This document shows positions 1 through 5,121 of a DNA stretch of 5,932 nt, one piece after another. Within the stretch, counting starts at the first letter, position 1, and the number at the start of each line of letters is the position of its first letter. This DNA is from Rhizobium sp. (GTDB lineage: Bacteria > Pseudomonadota > Alphaproteobacteria > Rhizobiales > Rhizobiaceae). The position numbers were made by a program, and so were the translations under genes. Below the pieces are notes generated by a model. It was not told the DNA's origin. It ran no database searches and saw only the letters and a list, made by a program, of their open reading frames with translations. The stretch spans positions 1 to 5,932 of the forward strand of contig DNPN01000043.1 in NCBI GenBank assembly GCA_003501385.1, read 5' to 3'.

Positions 1-36
1 GTCGTGTACTCTGGTTCAATCTGAATCTGACAAACT
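1..36. other. Short flank left of cobK, nothing recognised
   Basis: These 36 bases lie downstream of the cobK stop codon on the minus strand. I see no start codon with a good ribosome-binding site and no GC-rich hairpin followed by a T-run that would mark a terminator. Whether another leftward cob gene follows cannot be judged from so short a piece. Confidence 0.5.
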
Positions 37-732
37 CTAGGCATTGTATTGGCCGCGCCCGATCATGATCACCGGTCGGCGCAAAGATCGCGCGGCAATG
101 ATCTTGCCATAGCTTGCCTTTCCGCCCGAGTTTCTGGCCACAATGTGCGTGATGGCATGAGTCTTCAAAAGCTGCTTTTCGGCCTCCCAATCGCCTTGCG
201 CCTTGCCAAGAATGATCGTCGAATTCGTGAAGGCCAAGGGATCGGCTGGAGCATCAATCATGCGCAGAACAAAGCGACAATCGTGCCGACCGGCAAAGAC
301 ATCGATGTGTTGCCGGCCAAGCGCCAAAAACACGACTGCGCCGTGCGGCAGCGCTTCCGCCGCCGCTTCCAGTGTATCGACCTCAATCCAGAGATCATCA
401 GGATGCCTCTCCCAAGCCGCTCTGGCCAGGATTGTCAATGGAATTCCCGTCTGCGCGCAAGCTGAAGTGGCATTGGCTGATATCTTCATGGCGAAAGGGT
501 GTGTGGCATCAAAAACGTGGGTGATGCGCTCTGTTGCCAGGAATCTCACCAAGCCATCAACGCCGCCAAAGCCGCCGATGCGCACCAAGCCGGGCAGGGA
601 CACAGGTGCAATCGTGCGCCCGGCGAGCGACGTGATGATCTCGGCCCCACCTTTTTGCGTCAAGTCTTCAGCCAGCTTTGCAGCCTCTGCCGTACCGCCC
701 AGAATGAGAAATCGATCAGCCTGCCCGGGCAA
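37..732 (-). CDS. cobK: Precorrin-6A (or cobalt-precorrin-6A) reductase, CobK/CbiJ family
   Basis: This enzyme reduces the precorrin-6A macrocycle to precorrin-6B with NADPH in the cytoplasm during corrin ring synthesis. Counting from the TTG at 732 (231 aa), the protein opens with the nucleotide-binding LILGGTAEA (about residues 9-17), then SLAGRT (35-40), IGGFGG (52-57), the family signature DATHPFA (75-81), FLALGRQ (135-141) and near the C-terminus RNSGGKASYGKI (200-211). These are the hallmark blocks of CobK/CbiJ, and the length is slightly short for a family of about 240-260 aa. The open frame extends up to 771 (itself a TTG) with an ATG at 765, but neither has a clear Shine-Dalgarno. 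I prefer the TTG at 732 because AGGGAGA lies 5 nt upstream and the conserved core starts 8 residues later. It overlaps the end of cbiD by 17 bp (50 bp if ATG 765 is used), so translation is probably coupled. The usual Arg-Pro near the C-terminus is replaced by GRGQYNA. Family assignment is firm; the start is uncertain. Confidence 0.93.
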   Translation of the reverse strand: MPGQADRFLILGGTAEAAKLAEDLTQKGGAEIITSLAGRTIAPVSLPGLVRIGGFGGVDGLVRFLATERITHVFDATHPFAMKISANATSACAQTGIPLTILARAAWERHPDDLWIEVDTLEAAAEALPHGAVVFLALGRQHIDVFAGRHDCRFVLRMIDAPADPLAFTNSTIILGKAQGDWEAEKQLLKTHAITHIVARNSGGKASYGKIIAARSLRRPVIMIGRGQYNA

Positions 733-1843
733 GGATCTCTCCCTTTCGATCAGTGATGATGACATCCACAATCACATCAGCGCCGCGCAGGGTATCGAGA
801 GCGGTCTTCAATGCGCGCTCGGCGATTGGTTTGGCAATGTCAAATCCAATTTCCTTGGAGATTTCAAGAATTTCCAATGCCGTGTTTGAATTTCGAATCC
901 TGCTTCTCACAAATGGATTTAATAAACCCTCTGAAAACATTGTTTCCATAAAAATATTATCAATTTGGCTGCGCGATGAATGCAGATCAAGCGCGCCTTG
1001 GGCAAGCTTGCTCATTTTGGCAAATCCGCCTGCGATGGTCAGGCGGGCAACAGGATGTTGGCGGAGATATTTCAGCAATCCGCCTGCAAAATCGCCCATA
1101 TCCAACAGGGCTTGATCTGGCAATCTGTAAAGCTGCTGAGCTGCTTTTTCCGAGGTGGAGCCGGTTGCGCCCAGCACATGGGTCAGGCCCATGGCGCGCG
1201 CCACATCGATGCCGCGATGGATGGAATGGATCCACGCGGCGCAGGAAAAGGGATGCACAATACCAGTGGTGCCAAGCACCGATAGCCCGCCAAGAATGCC
1301 AAGGCGCGGGTTCCACGTCTTCAGCGCCATCTCCTGTCCACCCGGAATGGAAATGCTGATTTCAACATCAGGAGCAACACCGTACGCTGCGGCTAAAGCT
1401 TCAACCTCTGCCACCATCATCGCACGCGGCACGGGGTTGATGGCTGGTTCACCAACGGCCAATGGCAAGCCCGGCTTGGTTACGGTGCCCACACCATCGC
1501 CCGCTTTAAACCGAATGCCATGGCCGGCAGGCAAACGCCGCACGGTGGCAATCACCGTGGCCCCATGGGTGACATCGGGATCATCACCTGCATCTTTGAT
1601 GATCCCGGCCTTGGCCCAATTCTCACCACGCTCTTCCAGCGTCAGCGCAAAGGCGGGTTGCTGCCCGCCGGGAAGGCAAATAGTCACGGGGTCTGGAAAC
1701 TCTCCGGTCAGCAGCGCCGTCAGCGCCGCCTTGGTCGCGGCGGTGGCGCAGGCACCCGTGGTCCAGCCAGTGCGAAGCGGCCCTTGCGGCTTGCGCGGGG
1801 CGGCGGGGCTGGGGGTTTCTCCGGGGTGTACAGGCTCAATCAT
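716..1843 (-). CDS. cbiD: Cobalt-precorrin-5B (C1)-methyltransferase, CbiD family
   Basis: CbiD transfers the C1 methyl group of the corrin ring using S-adenosylmethionine; in the anaerobic pathway it acts on cobalt-precorrin-5B. The 375-residue protein has all the blocks I know for the family: RTGWTTGACATAA (24-36), DAGDDPDVTHG (84-94), GDGVGTVTKPGL (115-126), GEPAINPVPR (131-140), KTWNPRLGILGG (175-186), LGTTGIVHP (190-198) and AGGFAKMSKLA (271-281). The length is normal. The ATG at 1843 is the start; residues 1-23 are a proline-rich lead before the conserved core, and the Shine-Dalgarno is weak (AAGAG close to the ATG). The gene is divergent from cobA and overlaps cobK downstream. Residues 292-335 are encoded by an unusually AT-rich stretch. 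In an alphaproteobacterium with CobA/CobB/CobC/CobD relatives of the aerobic set, this protein may stand in for CobF (precorrin-6A synthase). That is inference, since neither CobF nor other discriminating genes are in view. Confidence 0.96.
   Translation of the reverse strand: MIEPVHPGETPSPAAPRKPQGPLRTGWTTGACATAATKAALTALLTGEFPDPVTICLPGGQQPAFALTLEERGENWAKAGIIKDAGDDPDVTHGATVIATVRRLPAGHGIRFKAGDGVGTVTKPGLPLAVGEPAINPVPRAMMVAEVEALAAAYGVAPDVEISISIPGGQEMALKTWNPRLGILGGLSVLGTTGIVHPFSCAAWIHSIHRGIDVARAMGLTHVLGATGSTSEKAAQQLYRLPDQALLDMGDFAGGLLKYLRQHPVARLTIAGGFAKMSKLAQGALDLHSSRSQIDNIFMETMFSEGLLNPFVRSRIRNSNTALEILEISKEIGFDIAKPIAERALKTALDTLRGADVIVDVIITDRKGEILARAG
738..744 (-). promoter_or_regulatory. Probable ribosome-binding site of cobK (TTG start)
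   Basis: On the minus strand AGGGAGA lies 5 nt before the TTG at 730-732. It sits inside the last codons of cbiD. The competing starts at 765 (ATG) and 771 (TTG) are preceded by GATTGTGG and similar sequence without a purine-rich match. Because the same bases also encode conserved-type CbiD C-terminal residues (DRKGEIL), the match could be partly coincidental. Confidence 0.5.
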
Positions 1844-1856
1844 AGCTCTTTATAAT
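1827..1856 (+). promoter_or_regulatory. Candidate sigma-70-type promoter for the cobA operon
   Basis: A perfect TATAAT at 1851-1856 lies 18 nt downstream of TGTACA at 1827-1832, which matches the TTGACA -35 consensus at 4 of 6 positions. Transcription would start near 1863, leaving a leader of about 78 nt before the cobA ATG. The -35 element lies inside the first codons of cbiD. The same AT-rich core reads TATAAA on the minus strand (1848-1853), about where a -10 for a nearly leaderless cbiD transcript would sit. Prediction by eye only. Confidence 0.35.
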
Positions 1857-1940
1857 CAAGGAGTCTTGCCGGGGGAAGGTGCCTGACGAAGGTGTTTGGC
1901 ACGATTGCTTTTCACGGCATTGGAGCATAGACGTTTGGCA
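1844..1940. other. Divergent intergenic region cbiD/cobA
   Basis: This is the only sizeable non-coding stretch and must carry control elements for both transcripts. I looked for the conserved cobalamin-riboswitch box (a GCCACTG-like core preceded by the conserved purine-rich blocks) on both strands and do not see it, and 97 bp is too short for a full riboswitch. A weak 5-bp inverted repeat, GTGCC (1879-1883) with GGCAC (1898-1902), is present. The cobA frame stays open through part of this region (from a TTG at 1896), but that segment shows no family similarity. Confidence 0.6.
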
Positions 1941-2801
1941 ATGGACGACGATATTTTCAAGCAACTGCCAGCGCTTCAGCCCGGGCATGTGTGGCTGGCA
2001 GGCGCAGGCCCCGGCGATCCCGGCCTGTTGACCCTGCTCACGGTGCATGCCCTTCGCCAAGCTGACGTGATTGTTCATGATGCGCTGGTGGATGAAGCAT
2101 GCCTTGCATTTGCAAGGCATGATGCCTTGAGAGAATATGCAGGTAAGCGCGGCGGCAAGCCATCAGTCCGCCAGCGCGATATTTCATTGCGGTTGGTTGA
2201 GCTTGCTAAACAGGGTCAGCGGGTGCTGCGGCTGAAAGGTGGCGATCCATTTGTGTTTGGTCGTGGCGGCGAAGAGGCGCTGACATTGATTGATCATGGC
2301 ATACCCTTTCGCATTATCCCCGGCGTCACAGCGGGCATTGGCGGGTTGGCTTATGCAGGTATTCCGGTGACCCATCGTGAGATCAACCATGCCGTGACCT
2401 TTCTCACCGGGCATGACTCCTCTGGCCTTGTGCCGGATCAGATTGATTGGGAGGCCATCGCCAAAGGCTCACCGGTGATTGTGATGTATATGGCCATGAA
2501 ACATATTGGCCATATCAGCGAGCAACTCATCAACGCTGGCCGCAGCAAGGATGAGCCTTTGGCGTTTGTCTGCGATGCATCCACCGCCCGCCAGCGGGTG
2601 CTGGAAACCACCTTGGGCGATGCCGAAGCGATGATGCATAAGGAAGGGATAGAGCCTCCGGCGATTGTGGTGATCGGACAGGTGGTGCGGCTACGACCCT
2701 CCCTTGACTGGCTGGGTGCGCTCTCTGGCCGGGTGCTGGAGGCAGATCCATTTGCCAATCGTAGTTTGAAGGCCAATCTTAGTTTGAAGGATAGCGCATG
2801 A
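1941..2801 (+). CDS. cobA: Uroporphyrinogen-III C-methyltransferase (SUMT)
   Basis: CobA methylates uroporphyrinogen III at C2 and C7 with two S-adenosylmethionines to give precorrin-2, the committed step away from haem. The 286-residue protein is a stand-alone SUMT without the CysG dehydrogenase/ferrochelatase domain. It shows GAGPGDPGLL (21-30), YAGKRGGK (66-73), LKGGDPFVFGRGGEE (98-112), TAGIGG (130-135) and GIPVTHR (140-146), the standard precorrin methyltransferase blocks. The frame is open from a TTG at 1896, but I chose ATG 1941 because MDDDIFKQLPAL lines up with the N-terminus I remember for P. denitrificans CobA. Its Shine-Dalgarno is poor: GGAG at 1922-1925 is 15 nt away but 9 nt from a TTG at 1935, which would add two residues. 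The C-terminus carries a duplicated six-residue unit (A-N-x-S-L-K). The stop overlaps the cobB start in ATGA. It heads the four-gene rightward operon. Confidence 0.97.
   Translation: MDDDIFKQLPALQPGHVWLAGAGPGDPGLLTLLTVHALRQADVIVHDALVDEACLAFARHDALREYAGKRGGKPSVRQRDISLRLVELAKQGQRVLRLKGGDPFVFGRGGEEALTLIDHGIPFRIIPGVTAGIGGLAYAGIPVTHREINHAVTFLTGHDSSGLVPDQIDWEAIAKGSPVIVMYMAMKHIGHISEQLINAGRSKDEPLAFVCDASTARQRVLETTLGDAEAMMHKEGIEPPAIVVIGQVVRLRPSLDWLGALSGRVLEADPFANRSLKANLSLKDSA
2098..2121. repeat. Perfect 10-bp inverted repeat (hairpin) inside cobA
   Basis: CATGCCTTGC (2098-2107) and GCAAGGCATG (2112-2121) are exact reverse complements around the 4-nt loop ATTT. Immediately downstream, ATGCCTTG recurs at 2122-2129, so the right arm could alternatively pair with that copy (closing only about 5 bp once a loop is allowed). 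The element covers CobA codons 53-60, a stretch that appears poorly conserved in the family. No T-run follows, so it is not a classical terminator. Confidence 0.8.
2754..2790 (+). repeat. 18-bp tandem duplication at the cobA 3' end
   Basis: The unit GCCAATCGTAGTTTGAAG at 2754-2771 is followed directly by GCCAATCTTAGTTTGAAG at 2772-2789, with one mismatch (g2761 versus t2779); the next base also matches the period. Because the unit is a multiple of three, CobA gains six residues (A-N-R-S-L-K then A-N-L-S-L-K) without a frameshift. The TTGAAGG that acts as the cobB Shine-Dalgarno is present in both copies. Confidence 0.9.
2786..2791 (+). promoter_or_regulatory. Ribosome-binding site of cobB
   Basis: GAAGGA lies 6 nt upstream of the cobB ATG at 2798, within the last codons of cobA, and supports that start. 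A near copy (GAAGG at 2768-2772) lies 18 nt further upstream as part of the tandem duplication. Confidence 0.75.
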
Positions 2802-4105
2802 GCGGGATTCTCATTGCCGCACCGGCCTCTGGCTCTGGTAAAACCACCATCACGCTTGGGCTTTTGCGGGCGCTGAAACGAGCGGGCCATGCATTGGCCC
2901 CCGGCAAAGCGGGCCCGGATTATATCGACCCGGCGTTTCTCGCCGCCGCCAGCGGCGAGACCTGCCTGAATTTCGACCCATGGGCCATGCGGCCAGAGTT
3001 GATCCTTGCCAATGCTGCCCTGCATCGCAGCGGTGGACGCACACTCGTGATAGAAGCGATGATGGGTCTCTTCGACGGCGCAGCAGATGGCACGGGCTCA
3101 GCCGCCGACTTGGCGTCCATGCTCGGCCTGTCGGTGGTGCTGGTGGTGGATTGCGCCCGGACCTCCCATTCGATTGCCGCGCTGGTCAAAGGCTTTGCCG
3201 ATTTTCGCTCTGGTGTGCTGGTGGTCGGGACCATTCTCAACCGCGTGGGCAGCGACCGGCACGAGACGATGTTGCGTGAGGCGCTGGATGCTATTCGCAT
3301 ACCTGTCTTGGGTGTGATCCGTTCCGATGCTGTGCTGGCCTTGCCAGAGCGGCATCTGGGACTGGTTCAGGCCGCTGAAAACGCCAATCTTGAAGAGTTT
3401 ATCGAGCATGCTGCCAATGCGGTTACCAAAGGCTGCGATCTTGATACGCTTATGAAGGCGGGCGGGCGCAGCCCCGATCGAGAGTCTGAGGCCAATATTA
3501 CCCGATTGCCACCGCTTGGACGGAAGATTGCTGTGGCGCGCGATGAGGCCTTCGCCTTTTGCTATGACCACATGCTGTTGGGCTGGCGCAGGCGTGGTGC
3601 GGAAATCTCGTTTTTCTCACCCCTTGCCGATGAAGCGCCGGCAACGGAGGCCGATGCGATTTATCTGCCCGGTGGCTATCCCGAACTGCATGCGGGGCGG
3701 ATTTCCGCTGCCTCAAACTTTCGTGCGGCCATGGGCAAAGCCGCGAATGCTTCTGTCAAAATCTACGGTGAGTGCGGCGGCTATATGGTGCTGGGCGATG
3801 CATTGACCGATGCCGGTGGGCAGGAACATGCCATGCTTGGCCTGTTGCCGCTGAAAACCAGCTTTGCCCAGCGCAAGCGTCATCTCGGCTATCGACGGCT
3901 CAAGCCGCTTGTGGGTGATTTCTTTGCTCATGCCATGACGGGCCATGAGTTTCATTATTCAACAGCGGTGTTTGAAGGCGATGCAGAGCGGCTGTTTGCC
4001 GTGGAGGATGCATTGGGCGAAAACCTTGGCCAAGCGGGCCTGCGTCGCGGCAGCGTTGCCGGGTCCTACATGCATCTGATTGATGTGATGGGCGAGGGCG
4101 CGTAA
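2798..4105 (+). CDS. cobB: Cobyrinic acid (hydrogenobyrinic acid) a,c-diamide synthase, glutamine-hydrolysing
   Basis: CobB uses ATP and glutamine to amidate the a and c carboxylates of the corrin. The 435-residue protein has the expected two domains. The N-terminal ATP-binding part shows the P-loop APASGSGKTT (8-17, Lys15), GPDYIDP (39-45), EAMMGLFDG (86-94) and LNRVGSDRHE (147-156). The C-terminal class I glutamine amidotransferase part shows VARDEAFAFCY (246-256), LPGGYPELHA (290-299), YGECGGYMVLG (323-333) with the predicted nucleophile Cys326, GHEFHYST (382-389) and GSYMHL (422-427) with the likely catalytic His426. Length equals that of the family. The ATG is set by a good Shine-Dalgarno and an ATGA overlap with cobA; the stop overlaps the cobC start (TAATG). 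Whether the natural substrate is metal-free (CobB, aerobic) or cobalt-containing (CbiA, anaerobic) cannot be read with certainty, but overall resemblance favours CobB. Confidence 0.96.
   Translation: MSGILIAAPASGSGKTTITLGLLRALKRAGHALAPGKAGPDYIDPAFLAAASGETCLNFDPWAMRPELILANAALHRSGGRTLVIEAMMGLFDGAADGTGSAADLASMLGLSVVLVVDCARTSHSIAALVKGFADFRSGVLVVGTILNRVGSDRHETMLREALDAIRIPVLGVIRSDAVLALPERHLGLVQAAENANLEEFIEHAANAVTKGCDLDTLMKAGGRSPDRESEANITRLPPLGRKIAVARDEAFAFCYDHMLLGWRRRGAEISFFSPLADEAPATEADAIYLPGGYPELHAGRISAASNFRAAMGKAANASVKIYGECGGYMVLGDALTDAGGQEHAMLGLLPLKTSFAQRKRHLGYRRLKPLVGDFFAHAMTGHEFHYSTAVFEGDAERLFAVEDALGENLGQAGLRRGSVAGSYMHLIDVMGEGA
2938..2960. repeat. 9-bp GC-rich inverted repeat inside cobB
   Basis: TCTCGCCGC (2938-2946) and GCGGCGAGA (2952-2960) are perfect reverse complements around the 5-nt loop CGCCA, within codons for the alanine-rich FLAAASGET. 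There is no T-run after it. In a GC-rich gene this could be chance. Confidence 0.6.
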
Positions 4106-5121
4106 TGGTTGGCACGATTGTGCATGGCGGTGGTTTGGCTTTGGCTGCCGCCCGCTTTGGTGGGTCGGTAGAGGACTGGCTGGACCTCTCCACGGGCATC
4201 AATCCTTGCCCACCCGCCTTGCCGACGATAGACCCAAGGATTTGGCACCGCCTGCCGGATCTGGAACGCGAGGACGATGCGCGGCTTGCGGCACGCGATT
4301 TCTATAACAGCGGCTCCATTCTGCCCCTGCCAGTTCCGGGCACGCAATCGGCTATTCAGCTTCTACCCAGACTGTTAGGAAGCGGACAGCGGGCCGCCAT
4401 TCTCTCGCCAACCTATGGCGAATATGGCCGCAGTCTGGCACTGACCGGGCTGGATGTGGATTGCATTGCTGATCTTGATGACATCCGGGATCATCACGGT
4501 CTGGTGGTGGTGGTAAACCCCAACAATCCCACAGGCCGGGCGTTTGCTCCGGATAGTCTGCTGGTTCTGGCAAGCCGTCTGAAAACCTGGGGCGGTATCG
4601 TGGTGGTGGACGAGGCGTTTGGTGATTGTCAGCCTGATCTCTCTGTGGCGTCTTTTGTAGAGCAGCACGATAATCTTATAGTGTTTCGCTCATTCGGGAA
4701 ATTTTTTGGTATGGCAGGGGTGAGGCTTGGGTTTGTGATTGCCAGCAATGGCATCCAGCAGAGTTTTGCCGAAGGGCTGGGGCCATGGGCGGTGTCGGGT
4801 CCGGCGCTGGCGCTTGCATCCGCGCTGTTGCGGGCAGATCGGGCCGTGATTCAGCGGCAGATTACCCTTCGCAAACAGGCGCTGGATGGTGTGTTGAATG
4901 GCGCAGGTCTCAAGATCATGGGTGGCACATCGCTGTTTTCCTTGGTCTCTTGTGAACAAGCAAAAGCGCTGCATGAACACCTGTGCAACGATCACATTCT
5001 GACGCGGATTTTTGACTATGCCTCCGATTGGCTGCGAATTGGCCTTGCACCTGATACCTCGGGCGATGAACGTCTGGCCCATTCGCTCCGCCGATGGTGC
5101 CAGAAGGGTGAGGCGGCGTAA
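4105..5121 (+). CDS. cobC: L-threonine-O-3-phosphate decarboxylase, PLP-dependent
   Basis: This fold-type I PLP enzyme decarboxylates threonine phosphate to (R)-1-amino-2-propanol O-phosphate, the linker between the corrin ring and the lower nucleotide loop. The 338-residue product begins with the family-typical IVHGGG (5-10), then LSTGINP (28-34), VPGTQSAI (77-84), the aminotransferase motifs NPNNPTG (138-144) and VVDEAF (167-172, Asp169 for the pyridine nitrogen), and FRSFGKFFGMAGVRLGF (194-210) with the predicted Schiff-base Lys199 and Arg207; LRIGL (310-314) carries the carboxylate-binding Arg311. Length and start fit the family. The start codon overlaps the cobB stop (TAATG), with GAGGG 6 nt upstream. 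Nomenclature caution: this protein is called CobD in Salmonella and CobC in P. denitrificans; Salmonella CobC is an unrelated phosphatase. I use the P. denitrificans name because the neighbours follow that scheme. Confidence 0.94.
   Translation: MVGTIVHGGGLALAAARFGGSVEDWLDLSTGINPCPPALPTIDPRIWHRLPDLEREDDARLAARDFYNSGSILPLPVPGTQSAIQLLPRLLGSGQRAAILSPTYGEYGRSLALTGLDVDCIADLDDIRDHHGLVVVVNPNNPTGRAFAPDSLLVLASRLKTWGGIVVVDEAFGDCQPDLSVASFVEQHDNLIVFRSFGKFFGMAGVRLGFVIASNGIQQSFAEGLGPWAVSGPALALASALLRADRAVIQRQITLRKQALDGVLNGAGLKIMGGTSLFSLVSCEQAKALHEHLCNDHILTRIFDYASDWLRIGLAPDTSGDERLAHSLRRWCQKGEAA

Noticed and set aside
203..889. Plus-strand open frame opposite cobK
   Set aside because: The opposite strand carries all CobK motifs. 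This product is Ala/Ser/Pro-rich without recognisable domains and lacks a convincing ribosome-binding site.
1155..1886. Long plus-strand open frame opposite cbiD
   Set aside because: The frame is antisense to a clearly conserved gene, its product is low-complexity and resembles no family I know. It is a shadow of the GC-rich codon pattern.
1879..1902. GTGCC/GGCAC inverted repeat as a riboswitch stem or operator
   Set aside because: Only 5 bp with a 14-nt loop, and no accompanying conserved riboswitch boxes. Compatible with chance.
1896..1907. 12-base direct repeat TTGGCACGATTG, found here and at 4109-4120 (start of cobC)
   Set aside because: About one exact 12-base match is expected by chance in a window of this size, and one copy is ordinary cobC coding sequence.
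1896..1940. N-terminal extension of CobA from a TTG at 1896
   Set aside because: The 15 extra residues show no family similarity, and the match to known CobA N-termini begins at the ATG at 1941. The TTG is also poorly spaced from AAGG.
2938..2960. GC-rich hairpin in cobB as a terminator or attenuator
   Set aside because: No T-run follows, and it falls in alanine-rich codons where GCC/GGC repeats readily make inverted repeats. Listed as a repeat only.
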